A stretch of DNA of 64,000 nt from Thinopyrum elongatum. Taxonomy: Eukaryota > Streptophyta > Magnoliopsida > Poales > Poaceae. A program made the translations under genes and the position numbers. Position 1 is the first letter of the stretch, and the number at the start of each line of letters is the position of its first letter. The notes below the pieces were generated by a model. It was not told where the DNA came from, did no database searches, and saw nothing but the letters and a program-made list of their open reading frames with translations. The stretch lies in contig CM022299.1 of the NCBI GenBank assembly GCA_011799875.1, positions 209,442,070 to 209,506,069 on the forward strand. The letters are read 5' to 3'. Below are positions 1 through 12,605 of the stretch, one piece after another.

Positions 1-1302
1 TATGAAATTAGTACCAAAGTGATAGATATTCAAGAGGGATATAATAAAAACTTTCATGAAGATCATTGGATATTATAAAATTGATTCCTTGTAATAGTTT
101 TGAGATGTGGAGATAGTAATATGTGAGTCATGTTGGTGAGTAATTATGCTTTAGTAAGAATATTGGTGTTAAGGTTTGTGATTCCCTATGCAACCACGAA
201 AGTCAATAGTTATGCAATGAAATTACATACTACTTGTGGTGCATTATTCGGTGTTAGTTATGTTTAATGCTCGTTTATGATCGTTTCTGTTTTTTGGTTG
301 GTTGCTTCTCAATCTATTTGCTAGCCTTTCCTTGTACTAAGTGGGAATACTACTTGTGCATCCAAACTCCTTAAACCAAGTTGTGCCAAATGAGTCCACC
401 ATACCTACCTATATGCGGTATTTCCTTGCCGTTCCAAGTAAATTTGTATGTGCGAACTCTAATTTTCAAAATGAATTTCCTTTTTGTGTGCCCGTACCGC
501 TCATGAAGCGGCAGGGGGTGGCCAATATTTTCCATGCTAGATATTTTATTCTCAAGATGAGTGTTTATTCACTTGTCATTGCATGAGAGTGTGGCAAGGT
601 AATAGGGATGCCCAGTCCCAAAATGAAAAAAAAATTATATTGTCAATAATAAATTCCTTGGAAAGTGTTGGTATGGAAGGCACCCGTGGATACGGCTAGC
701 CATGGATTGTGAAAGAATGGTGGAAAAAGGAATAAACTTTATTTTATGTTTGGGAACCGCCCATGATCTATCTAGCATGGAAAGTATTGGGAATTCTCGG
801 TCGTTTTTGTTGACAAGAAAAGCATGCCTCTCAAAACAATTTTATCTCTCAATTTAAGCTTTGAGCTCTGGCACCTATACAAATCTCTTCTTCCCTCTGC
901 GAAGGGTCTATCTATTTACTTTTATGCAATTTTTATTTTTATTCAGTCTCCATCTTCTCTTATAAAGCACCAACTAGGGAACACTATTATCATACTTGTG
1001 CATTGGGCATAGTTAATATTTGAGTGTGTTTCATGAATGGATCAATGATTGAGCATAATGGGCTAGGGATAGCTTTTTTTAGTGTTGATATTTTGAAAGA
1101 CATGGTTGCTTGTTGATATGCTTGAGTATTGATGTCCTCATGTCAAATATAGACTATTGCTTTGAATCATCTAGAAGTCCAAATGTCCATGCTACAAAAG
1201 AAAAGAATATGTGATGAATATGTTAGGCAGCGTTTCACATCAAAAATTCTATTTTTATCATTTACCTACTTGAGGACGAGCAGGAATTAAGCTTGGGGAT
1301 GC
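1..1302 (+). mobile_element. 3' internal untranslated part of an Athila-like Ty3 element (element A)
   Basis: No credible coding sequence. The stretch around 300-620 and 700-900 matches 25230-25560 and 25600-25830 almost line by line (for example the shared block ending in CCGTTCCAAGTAAATTTG), so it is the same untranslated region that lies between the last ORF and the 3' LTR in the element at 21-27.7 kb. It ends in the purine-rich run TAAGCTTGGGGAT at 1289-1300, the polypurine tract immediately before the LTR. The 5' part of the element lies outside the window. Confidence 0.75.
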
Positions 1303-2862
1303 TGATACGTCTCCAACGTATCTATAATTTTTGATTGTTCCATGCTGTTATATTATCAATCTTGTATGTTTTATATTCATTTACTAGCAACTTTATATCA
1401 TTTTTTGGGACTAACCTATTGACATAGTGCCCAGTGCTAGTTGTTGTTTTTTTGCTTGTTTTTTACTTCGTAGAATATCAATACCAAACGGAGTCCAAAT
1501 GCCACAAAACTTTTTGGAGAATTCTTTCTGCCCAGAAGACACCCAGGGAGCCAAAGAAGTGCACAGGAGGAGGCCCGTGGGGCCCACTAGGCACCAGGGC
1601 GCGCCAGAAGGCCCAGGCACGCCCTGGTGGGTAGTGGGCACCACGGGAACCCCCTCCACTGCCTATCAGCTCTCTAAATAATCTAAAATCCCCAAAACCC
1701 TAGGGGAGTCGAGAGAAAACAGTTTCCGCCGCCGCAAGTTCTAGAACCACGAGATCCAATCTAGAGGTCTTCTCCAGCACTCCGCCGGAGGGGTCAACGA
1801 TCACGGAGGGGTTCTTCATCAACTCCCTTGTCCCTTCGATGATGCATGAGTAGTTTACTACAGACCTACGGGTCTGTAGGTAGTAGCTAGATGGCTTATT
1901 CTCTCTTTTTGATCTTCAATACAATGTTCTCCTCGATGTTCTTGGAGATCTATTTGATGTAATGACTTTTTGCGGTGTGTTTGTTGGGATCCGATGAATT
2001 GTGAGTTTATGATCAGTTCTATCCATGAATATTATCCGAGTCTTCTCTGAACTCTTTTATGCATGATTTTTATAGCCTTGTCTTTCTTCTCCGAAACTTT
2101 GGTTTGGCCAACCAGATTGATTTTTCTTGCCATGGGAAGAGCTGCTTTGTGATGGGTTCGATCTTGCGGTGCTCAATCTCAGTGACAGAAGGAGACATGA
2201 CACACATGTATCGTTGCCATTAAGGATAAAAAGATGGGGTCTATTCCTACATGAATAGATCTTGTCTACATCATGTCATCGTTCTTATTGCATTACTCCG
2301 TTTCTTCATGAACTTAATACACTAGATGCATGCTGGATAGCGGTCGATGTGTGGAATAATAGTAGTAGATGCAGGCAGGAGTCGGTCTACTATTCTTGGA
2401 CGTGATGCCTATATACATGATCATTGCCTTGGATATCGTCATGATTATTCGCTTTTCTATCAATTGCCCAACAATAATTTGTTTACCCACCGTATGCTAT
2501 TTTCTCGAGAGAAGCCTCTAGTGAAATCTACGGCCCCCGGGTCTATTTTCCTATCATATTAAACCAAAAATACCTTGCTGTAATTTTTCTTTCTTTCTTT
2601 ATTTTATTTTGTGTTTTTGTTAGATCTATTTATCCAATCTCATACAATTTAATCTATCTCAATACCGAGGAGGGATTGACAACCCCTCTTACGCGTTGGG
2701 TTGCAAGTATTTGTTATTTGTGTGCAGGTGCTGTTTACATAGTGTGGGTGGATCCTCCAACTGGATTGATAATCTTGGTTTCATAACTGAGGGAAATACT
2801 TACCGTTGTTGTGCTGCATCATCCTCTCCTCTTCGGGGAAATACCAATGCAGATACAAGCAA
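1303..2862 (+). repeat. LTR of Athila-like element A (3' LTR)
   Basis: Starts TGATACGTCTCCAACGTATC straight after a polypurine tract, the usual start of the Sabrina/WHAM/Fatima-like LTR group in Triticeae. GC-rich block at 1560-1660, then AT-rich sequence; the last part (about 2650-2862) has the tail typical of this LTR group as I remember it. It differs from the LTR at 26319-27729 after the first 20 bases, so it is a related but distinct family. The right boundary is approximate because it runs directly into a reversed LTR fragment and no clean target duplication is seen. Confidence 0.7.
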
Positions 2863-2867
2863 TGATG

Positions 2868-3259
2868 GCGGCGGCTCCGTATCATAAAACGTGATGAAAC
2901 TTCCTCACTTATTTTTTCTCCAAAAATAGGATTTTATAGAGTTGGAATTAGGGTCAGCGGAGCCTCGTGGGCCCCACTACCCACCAGGGCGCGCCAGAGG
3001 GGGGTGGTGCGCCCTAGTGCCTAGTGGGCAGCTGCCCCCCCAGTGGGTCTTGGTTCCAGTAATTTTTATTTATTATAAAATAATTCTCCAAAAAGCATCG
3101 TCCAATTCCGAGAACTTTTATTTCTGCACAAAAAACAACACCCTGGTAGTTTTGCTGAAAACAACGTCAATCCAGGTTAGTTTCATTCAAATCATGCAAA
3201 TTAGAGTTCAAAACAAGAGCAAAAGCGTTAGGAAAAGTAGATACGACGGAGACGTATCA
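2868..3259 (-). repeat. 5' fragment of a Sabrina-type LTR, reversed
   Basis: Read on the minus strand from 3259 it begins TGATACGTCTCCGTCGTATC and matches the first 390 bases or so of the LTR at 26319, ending in the GGCGGCGGCTCC block that also occurs at 10032. The rest of the LTR is missing. It lies in the opposite orientation to the LTR on its left. Confidence 0.75.
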
Positions 3260-3894
3260 CGACACACCCTTATTCATCGTTCGGGATGAGAAGGGCCGGC
3301 TTGAGGTCCTGCCGGAGGAGGTGCTGCTGCTGACGGGGAGGCCATGGACGCTGGTTGCCGCAAAACCTTTGCGCCCCCTCTCCAACCCGACGACGCTCCT
3401 CCTCGAGGTCGGCAGTGGCGGAGGTGGCTAACACGCGCGATGATGGTGACTGGGTAGCCTCACATGCAGCGGCGGGCTCGAGCGCGTGGAGGCGCACCAC
3501 CCGCTGCCTCGCATTGTCTCCCGCGTAGGAAGGTCGCCAGTAGAGGCTGCGCCACCTTGAGTAGGAGAGCCGCACCATGATCGGCACCACGGGCGCCATG
3601 CTCCAGGTCGGGAAGTGGCACATCACAGTCCATGATGGTCCACTCCATCGATGTGGGCGCTCTGGGTTTCTGCGGCAGCACGAGGCGACCGTGCCGCGCA
3701 CCCAAATCCGCCGACACGCTACTGATTTGGGGGAAGAGGCCTAGAGGAGCTCCAAACGCATGGCCACCGCAATGTTGTTTTTGGGTCCCCGACACTGCAG
3801 GGTGCTGGTGAGATTGCTGCTCGGCCCTTCCCCCACACCCCCACTTTTTCATACTGCTAAAAATGCATGAATTTATTAGTGCTGTGTGTACCAT
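3260..3894. other. GC-rich unrecognised stretch, possibly gene-derived
   Basis: About 630 bases of GC-rich sequence with overlapping open frames on the minus strand (3270-3701 and 3460-3900), none resembling a family I know. The frames overlap one another and have no clear start context. It could be a captured exon of a transposon or simply GC-rich DNA lacking stops. No function is assigned. Confidence 0.3.
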
Positions 3895-3937
3895 TGACAA
3901 TTTTTAAGGCAAACCAATACTTTGTGTAAGTGCATCT

Positions 3938-6900
3938 TGTAACACCCCCAGTGGTTAGCCACAGTAATCCCATTTTGATAATGCCATGTCATCATGATCA
4001 ACAGTCCTTAAACATCATTTGGATCCTATCTCTTTTCAAATTCAAATTCAAATGGAAACTAAAACTTAAAGTAAAAATAAAAGTTGTCCAAACCCAGAAA
4101 CTAAAATGTTCATTAAATAGCAAATAAATTGGAGGCAATGATAAAATTGTAACCAACCTTTTTGAAATTGGATAAGTGACTTAAACATCCTCAAACAGTG
4201 GATGAAAACAATATTTAATAACCTATTAATAAATATAAAATAAATATGAAATGATAAATACCCCAAACTAATTTTTGGTGATAGGGTATGTTGCACTGTG
4301 ATTTATGGACCAGGTCACATATTTTACAAAATTCATTTGGGTGCCAAACTATTTGCAAGACAGAAAAGAAAAGAAAACAAAAAAAAAGAAAAGAGAAAAT
4401 GGAAAGTGCAACTGTGCACTTAAGCCCGCAGCCGCACAGTGGCCGTGGCCCAGCCCACCGCGGTCGACCCTCACCTTCTTCCTCTCTCCTCGCGCGTCAG
4501 CACCTGTGCAACCGCCGCGCCAGCCCCCCCTCTCCTGCGTTCGACAGCAGCTCGACAGGGGCTCGCCCCGGTGGATAAGGCCGCCCCGTGCCGCCCCTCG
4601 CCCGTCCCTCGAACCCTAGCGCCCCCAGTTCCCCCTCTCGCCCTCTCGCCGCTCTATGCCTCGCCAGTTTCCCCTCGCCGAATGCCATCGTCGCCGTCCG
4701 CCGTCGCAGGCATGGCCACCGAGCCTCCCTCGCCGCTTCTCCGAGTCCACTCGCGCCGCCGTCGATTGCTACTTCTTCTCCGACCTCGAGCACGAGCCCT
4801 AGTCCACTACATCGTCGGATCGAGGTCGTCGTCCACCTCGGGTCACCGCAGCTCGCCGGAGTCGATTCACCGTCCCCTGCTGCTGCTAAGCATTCAACGG
4901 GCCCCCATGTGCCTCCTAGGTGAGCGGGCGCGTCCTTCCCCTCTCTGCCTCGCTCGATTCCTTCGCCGTAGCCATCGTTTCTGTCGAGCCCGAGTGCTCC
5001 CCGCCACCGGCCATGTCGCCACCGTGGCTACGGCCGCGCAAGCTCGCGTTCGAGCTCACCGCTGCACTCACCGCACTCCCGCGAGTCGAACACGACCATC
5101 CACGGCTCCTACCGTGCACCGCATCGCCCAAACCACCGTTGGCCGAACTCCGGCCGCCGCACTCGTCGTCGCCGGCGTCGCTCCGGTCAAACCCGAGTCC
5201 GACCAGTAGCGCCACGCGACGCGCGGCGTTGCTAGCGTTCGAATGCGAGTCGTGGCGTGCGTTTTGGCCCTCCGTAGAGCAATCCCGAGCCCCGCTAGAG
5301 TTCGCCGCCGCGAACGCGCTCGCCGGAGCTCTTCCGGCGAGGGCGCTGACTTGGCCCGGGTGGGCCCCGCCCCGTGCCACTGACTGCCGGGCCCCACGGC
5401 CCTGTTGACTGGGTCAGCATCGCTGACTGAACCTGGTCCAGTCACTGACTGGTGGGCCCACCCTATTTAGTTAGTTAAAGTGCTAATTAAACTAATCTTT
5501 TAATTAAGTTAGACACTGACAGGTGGGTCCCGCTAGTTGATTAGGATTAGATTAGTTAATTTAACTCTGTTAATTAGTCCAGTCACTGACCAGTGGGACC
5601 CGCTGGTCAGGTTTGACCTGGCCGGCCCCCTGTTGACTGCTGATGTCACAGTGATGTCATGATGACATCACCCTGCTACTGTTTTGGATAATTCAAATTA
5701 ATAATAAATCTGTAATTTCAGAATATTGTTTAAAACTTTAGAAAATCATATCTTTTAATCCGTAACTCCGATGAAAATAATTTATATATGAAAGTTGATC
5801 AGAAAAATCCCACGAATCCGAATATGCCCTCCTTTCATCTGTCACATGCTCCTAGCATGATGAACATGGAACTTCCCTCTCCGGATCGCCTGTCCGATAA
5901 ATCCAAAGACCCGGGAAATATCGTCAGATATTCTCCCGCTCCGTCTGATACGTGTAGTACTGCGTTAGAATACCCCTAGCACTGCGTATTGCCATGTCAT
6001 ACATCGTGTTGCATCTGTTTGCTTGTATTTACTGTTTCCTCCCCCTCTTCTCTCTCGTTAGACCCCGACGCAGTTCCCGGTACCGACGCAGCTCCGGAGC
6101 CCGACGCCACCGTTGACGACCTTGCCCTTGCCGCCGAGCAACCAGGCAAGCACCCCCCCTTTGAGCATACCGATATCGCCTATTCTTCTGTCTTATGCTT
6201 GCATTAGAATTGCTGCTGCTACTGCTTTACCTATTCTGATGCATAGCCTGTTTATTGTAACCTGCTATTGAAACCTTACCTGCTTATCCTAAACTGTATA
6301 GTATAGGCTGGGTAGAGACCTATCAGTGACCCCACTAGTCCTGACTGCCCCGCTGGATTATCAGAAGACCCGATCAACGGGATTGAAGACCAGGCCCCGG
6401 CACCGCACATCACCCCCCCTTAGTTGTAATGACACTGCCGCGTTATTATCGAGTGCCGAGGGTGAAACCTCTTGTAGCACTTCTGATGTTAACTCTGTAG
6501 AGTAGCTATTCGGTCGTGGTCATCGAGGGTGATTCCTCCTTCACCGCTTCCGATAACGACACCATCGTACAACACCTCAAGTGTGAGCCCAGCGAGGGTG
6601 ATTCCTCCGAGTTCACCTTGACGGATACATCAAGTAGGAATCCAACGAGGGTGATACCTCAGATTCCCCTGATGTTATGGACACACGGATACTTGGACTG
6701 TACTATTGTTACTTGGAAAGGCGGGTCGACCCTGAGGGGTACCCGCGTGTGATGTGAAGACGGGTTGCCTGGATGGTGCCTGAGTGATGAATACGAGGCG
6801 TGGCCGGACATTCTTGGCCCTTGCCGCAAGTCCTCGAGACGGGGCGATGGGGTCACATCGATCACGAGTCTCTGCTTGTTACCGCACCCCAAGGTACTAA

Positions 6901-8125
6901 CGATTTGGATATTTGATTCGAGTGGGCCTCTGGCCTGATAGCACTAACCATCACGCGGGAATAAATATGGGTACTCTGCATCATATGCATCAGCCGAAAG
7001 CTTTGTCAGATGTCCAATTCAGCATTGCGGCCGGGACGGACCGGCGCCCCCCTGGTGCCTGGCTTCCCCCTGCACGCAACGACTCGGAGTGCACAGGGCG
7101 ATGGCCCAAGACCTCTGAGCGCTTAGGATGTAGACCGACGGGGACCTCTCTGCTGAGCTCTAGGTAGGGCTGCGGTGTGTCATTTGGCCGAGGCCGGGCA
7201 TGACCCGGAAAAGTGTGTCCGGCCGGAGTTAAGCGAGCGTGGTGGGTAAGTTGGTGCACCCCTGCAGGGAAGAACTAATCTATGCATAGCCGGATCCTCG
7301 GTAACGGACACTCGGAGTTGTATCCCGATCGATACAACTAGAATTGGATACTATGGCTCTAGGATTGCTTCTCGCAGGGAGTCGAGAAGGGATCTCAGGA
7401 CGAGGTTGATGACTGTATGGCTCTGGGATTGCTTTCTCGCAGGGAGTCGAGAAAGGATCTCTTGGTGAGGATGAGACTTAATGATACTACTACTTTATAC
7501 GGTACTAATCTACACTCTTCTAATGCTGCAAGACCTCTGCAGATGCTAGACTTCGATAGGACTAGGCCTTCTCTCTATTCTGGCATTTCTGCAGCCCAGT
7601 CCACATATACATCCTTTCCTTGATAATGTTGCATATGTAGTGTAGATCCTTGCTTGCTGAGTACTTCGGATGAGTACTCACGGTTGCTTTGCTTTCTTTT
7701 TCCCCCATATCCCTTTTGATGCAACCAGATGACGGAGCCCCGGTTACAGCGGCCCCGCCGACGATCGCTACTGCTACCCCGAGGGTGGATACTTCTACGA
7801 GTTGGCCGACGACCAGGAGTAGGTTCGGAGGGTCCCAGGCAGGAGGCCTACGCCTTTCGATCGTAGTGTTTTATTTTGTCCCGCCTTTCTAAAGGCCTTT
7901 CTGTTTCTCTTTTATATCTGTACTCAGATATTTGATGCTTCCGCTGACGCTTGTATGCCATCGAGCTATGTATTCGAGCCCTCGAGGCATTGGCTTGTAA
8001 TATAAAGCTTGTATGACTTTATTTATGTTTTAGAGTTGTGTTGTGATATCTTCCCGTGAGTCCTTAGGCTTGATCGTGTGCATTTGCGTGTATGATTAGT
8101 GCACGATTGAGCCGGGGGCGTCACA
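3938..8125 (+). mobile_element. 4.2 kb solo LTR of a LARD-like Ty3 element
   Basis: Begins TGTAACACCCCC and ends GGGGGCGTCACA, giving TG...CA ends with short inverted termini, and is flanked on both sides by the same 5 bases CATCT (3933-3937 and 8126-8130). A single LTR with a perfect target duplication is the product of recombination between the two LTRs of a full element. The length (4188) is in the range of Sukkula/Erika-type large derivatives in barley and wheat. A GC-rich exon-like block lies at 4430-5400, a short acidic open segment at 6061-6141, a repeated GCGAGGGTGATTCCTCC motif at 6530-6650, and a tyrosine- and aspartate-rich open tail ending in TAG near 7820. Confidence 0.85.
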
Positions 8126-8628
8126 CATCTAGTGCCATCCCTTTGTTGGTTTTGGAGTATTAACGTCAAAGCTGGTTGAGGGACTAATGTGTTTGTGAGA
8201 ATCACATGATAACACAGATAGAAGTCCCTGGAGATTTGTTTTAACTGTCGAAGATGACCCCTAAAATTGTCCAAAGGCATTGAATCCAATGGTTGCCTTT
8301 GAAGATAATGAATGAAGACAATGGACCGTGAAGACTTAGCTTCTTTGTAGGTTCCATTTTCTGTTTATTGAGTCATAGGAACCACCACACTGTTAAGTGG
8401 GGTCGAGGTGATACGAAGACAGTTGTTGAAGTGATTGCTCAACCAAAAGCTTATGTCTTCCTTGTGAAGACAATGAGAGAAAATCTCTTCCAGTGTTGGA
8501 TGAGTCAGCTTTGCTTGGAGACCAAGTAAAGCTGTCGCGTGTGTTTCAAATCTGACTATTGGGACACGTATCGGTTGGCCACTGACCCAGGGTCAGATTG
8601 GAAATATCATGTCGGGTTGCCCCTTGGC

Positions 8629-8636
8629 TATAAATA
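8629..8636 (+). promoter_or_regulatory. TATA box of the Copia-type LTR
   Basis: TATAAATA inside the palindrome GGCTATAAATAGCC, in the middle of an LTR, followed by the CCACCCC-rich leader typical of an LTR transcription start. Confidence 0.6.
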
Positions 8637-9041
8637 GCCACCCCTTCCACCATCAGTTGGTGGTTGCTCCGAGTTATTTCACGTCTTTTGTCGTTTGAGA
8701 GCAACCCACCTCTAAAGCCTTTGAGAGAGAATTCATGCGAGGAAAAACCCAAACACCCAGAGCCCAAAGTGATTGCGCATCACTGAAGACATTCTATTCT
8801 GAGTGAACCGAAGACTTGTTACACTTGAAGACTGTGATCATCTAGACGGTTAGGCATCACGTTCTGAGCATCCAACAACCATTGTGGATTGCGAGTGAAC
8901 AAAGTTTGTGAAGATTTGGAAGTTTACCTTGAAGACTTACCTGAGTGATCGGGCGAGGTCTAAGTGATCTTAGCTCAAGGGAGATAAGGTGAAGACCAGG
9001 TCTTCAGAGTCCAATCTAAGCCTCCCCAACCAGACTTAGAG

Positions 9042-10440
9042 TGATAGCCACAAGTATAGGGGATCACGATAGTCTTCTAGGGTAGTATTTCAACCGAATT
9101 TATTGATTCAACACAAGGGGAGACAAAGGATATTTATGAGCCTAAGCAGTTGAGTTTTCAATTCAACCACACCTGGAAAATAATATTCCTGCAGCAAAGT
9201 ATTTAGTAGCACAGTAGTTTGATAGTTTGATAGTAGCAGTAACATTAGCAATAGTAACAATAGCAGTTTTGTACTGATTGTAATAGCAACAACAGTAGTA
9301 GTAACTTAGCAAAGACAATGTGAGCAAAGCATAGGCATTGGATCAACGATGGATATTTGTGTGGATGACATTAATCATATAACAGTCACAACCTAGAGTG
9401 ATACACAATAGCTCCAATTCATCAATTCAATTTAGGCATGTATTCGTATGTAGTTATACATGCTTATAATACAACTTGCATGACATCTTTTGTCCTACCC
9501 TCCCGTAGTAGCTGGGTCCATAAGTAAATATAAGGGATACTAAGGCCTCCTTTTAATAGAGAACCGGAACAAAACATTAACACATGGTGAATACATGAAT
9601 TCCTCGAATTACAGTCATCCCCAGGGAGTATCCCAATTATTGTCACCTTGGGGTCTACGGTTCAGAACAATAACAACTACATACAACTAGCAAATAGGAT
9701 CAAGAACTCAAATATATTGATGATAATATAGAGGGTTCAGATCTGAAATCATGGCACTCGGGCCCTAATGACAAGCATTAAGCATAGCAAAGTCATAGCA
9801 ACATCAATATTAGAACATAGTGGGTACTAGGGATCAAGCTCTAACAAACTGACTCGATTACATGATAAATCTCATCCAACTCCATCACCGTCCAACTAGC
9901 CTAAGAAGGAATTACTCACTCCCGGTGGTGATCATCATGGAATTGTTGATGAAGAAGGGTTGATTATGACGACGGCGATGAATCCCCCTCTCCGGAGCTC
10001 CGAACGGACTCCAGAATAGCCCTCCCGACAAAGAACAGGAGGTGGCGGCGGCTCCATATTGTAAAACGCGATGAAACTTCTTCTCTTATTTTTTTCTCGG
10101 GAAGACGGAATTTATAGGCTTGGAATTAGGCCAGACAGAGCCTCGTGGGCCCCACAAGGCATCAGGGCGTGCCCTGGGGGGGGGGGGGGTAGGTGCGCTC
10201 TGTTGCCTTGTGAGCAACTGGTGGCCCCCTCTGGTGGATCTTCATTCCCGTATTTTTTATTTATTCAATAAAAAATCTCTGCAAAGTTTTGTCTGATTAT
10301 GAGAACTTTTATTTCTGCACAAAAACAACACCATGGTAGTTCTGCTGAAAACAACGTCAATTCGGGTTAGTTTTATTCAAATCATGCAAATTAGAGTTGA
10401 AAACAATAGCAAAAGTGCTTGGAAAAGTAGATACGATGGA
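9042..10440 (-). repeat. Sabrina-type LTR, reversed, interrupted at its 5' end by Angela
   Basis: On the plus strand it starts TGATAGCCACAAGTATAGGGG, the reverse of the LTR end seen at 27700-27729, and follows that LTR in reverse order to the block at 10330-10440. Its last few bases (the terminal GACGTATCA) are missing because the Angela LTR starts at 10441. A run of 14 or more G at 10177-10190 lies within it. It is either a solo LTR or part of an element whose rest is outside the window. Confidence 0.8.
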
Positions 10441-10539
10441 TGTTGGAAATATGCCCTAGAGGCAATAATAAAATTGGTTATTATCATATATCCCGTTCAT
10501 GATAAATTTTTATTATTCATGCTACACTACTGGAATCAA

Positions 10540-10800
10540 CAGATTTGTCGTCTGCCCACTCTTTGCCGTCCGCTAGCGGACGACAAAGGTAGGCTTTGCC
10601 ATCAGCCACCAGAAAGCTGACGGCAAAGAGGCAGCAGACGGCAAAGGTAGGCTTTGCCATCAGTCAGCTCTTTGCCGTCAGCTAGCAAACGACAAAGAGG
10701 CTTTGCCGTCTGCTAGCCGACGGCAAAGAGGGGGTTTGGCCCACCGGCTGTTAAACCCTAACGGGCCCCCTCTTTGCCGTCTGCTAGCAGACGACAATGG
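10540..10800. repeat. CACTA left subterminal hairpin repeats
   Basis: Five or more copies of near-palindromes of the form CTTTGCCGTC-TGCTAGC-GACGGCAAAG, in both orientations, with mismatches. Such subterminal arrays are where CACTA transposase-type proteins bind. Confidence 0.85.
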
Positions 10801-12605
10801 CGAGGCGGATGATAAACTTTAAAATTAACTTAACGGGCCGCGCCCCCGCCGTCGCCATATCTCTTTCTCCTCTCCTCTTTCCTCCCCGCCCGACGAGCAC
10901 CGCCGCCGCCCCGTTGCCCCACCACCCCGCCGCCCCACCGGCCCACCCCCTCTCTGTCGCCGCCCCCTCCCTGCCACCCCGCTCCTACCTCAGATCCTCC
11001 TCCCTTTCTCCTCTTCCCGCTTCCCTCCCCCCTGTCACCACCTCACCCTTCCCTCCACCCCCTCTCCTTCTCTCCTCGACCCCTCCTCCGTCGCCCTTCA
11101 CCTGCCCGCCTCCCCACCTACCTTCTCTCATCCCCGTTCCCCTCCCCTTCTCCTCACCTCCCTTCGCTCCCCGACCAGAGATGGTTGGGGTCCCCCGCCC
11201 CTCCCTCTCTCCTGTCCCACTCGCTTTTTCCTCTTTTCTACCTCCCCCGAGGAGCGCTGCCCTCGCCGCCCCCACCCCGCCCCGTCGCCACCACCCCCAC
11301 TCCCGCCCTTCTCCAGCCCCCCACGGTGAGCCCTTGCCACCCCCTCTCCTATTTTTTTCTGTTTACTTTATGTTTTTCAGTTTAGTTAGTTTAGGTTTAA
11401 TTAGTTTAGGAAGCAAGGGTTAGTTAATTAGTCAAATGCCACATGTACATTTAATTAGTTTAGGTTTTTTAGTTTAGGTTTAGGTTTAGTTAGTTTAGGT
11501 TTAATTAGTTTAACAAGAGCTGTGGTTTTAGTGTCATCTCTACTCAGGAAAAAGGACCAATTGTTGGCCCATCTATACTGCTGCTGCTGATAGAATTTCT
11601 ATAGATGGAGGATTCGTTGATAAGTTATGCAAAAACCATCGTATATACTAGGTGCTGCTGTTAACTGATTGTACTATTGGCATGTATGCAGCCATGTATT
11701 TATGCATGTATGCAGCCATGTATTTATGTATGTACTCCATTCTTGTGCTATCTTGTTGACCATGATATATCTTATTATTCAGAATCTTATTAGGTTGTAT
11801 ATGGTAGGTTGTCTTGCTTTGTCGGATTCTTATGATGATGATTAATTAAATATCTCTTTATCATTTGGCATAGCATTTTTTATTCTAACTCTGCTTCTTC
11901 TTTGTAGCCTTGTCCTCCTTGAGGAGGAGAGATGCAAGGGAACGCCTAGCCTCGCCAGTGAAGAACACCGGTGCTCCTCTTCGTCCTCGACCTGCTCTGC
12001 TCCTTCAAGGCAAGATGGTCTGGTCCTGGCCCTGGTACATTATGAAGTATTGTTTGATTGTTGTTTCCCCACACTCACTTTCCAGCCAGCAGTGTCGTTT
12101 GCATGACTCTAATATTTGTCGGGGGCTGGAGGGGGAAACGACGGGAGGCAGGGGTCAGTGGACGGGCATGGAAGCGTTTCTTTCGCTGGCTCAGTTTAAA
12201 AAAAAGAGGTCCAGAGCTCTTTTTTAAAACAGAGAAAATACCAAGGTTTTGCAAATACTGCAGTATTAAAAGCATCATCTTTAGTGGCAGCCAAACACCC
12301 CATAGTAAATAAAACTATGGTAATATCAAATATTGTAGCATTCTCAAAATACTTAGAAAAAACAGAGCAATCAAACGGGGCCTTAGTTTAGTTTAATTAG
12401 TTTAGGTTTTTTTTTGTTTTTTAAGAATAAACAAGAAAGATGAAAAAAAAGAAGTAAAAGAAGAAGAGGAAGAAGAAGAAGAAGAAAAGGAAGCAGAATA
12501 CAAACAAAAGAACCATCATTATAAAAGCAGGAAACAAGAACTAAATAAGCATATGCACCAAAACGAAGTAGAAGATGAAAAAAAGAAGTAGGAAAAGTAG
12601 AAAAA

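Larger units (their letters stand above)
3895..9041 (+). mobile_element. Copia-type LTR split by a solo LTR
   Basis: The host sequence is 3895-3937 continued at 8131-9041. Joined across the insertion it reads as one LTR-like unit of about 950 bases, with repeated GAAGAC motifs, a TATA box at 8629-8636 and a leader rich in AAGACTT. It resembles a Copia LTR common in wheat, but I cannot name the family with confidence. The left end (TGACAA at 3895) is a guess. The right end is lost where the reversed Sabrina-type LTR begins at 9042; no primer-binding site follows. Confidence 0.5.

Noticed and set aside
4439..5209. 256-codon plus-strand ORF and several overlapping ORFs on both strands
   Set aside because: GC-rich DNA of the solo LTR opens most frames; no start context or domain. 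Reported only as exon-like content.
10797..11423. 208-codon proline/serine-rich ORF in the CACTA element
   Set aside because: CCTCCC-type composition gives open frames on both strands; no domain, so not called as a gene.
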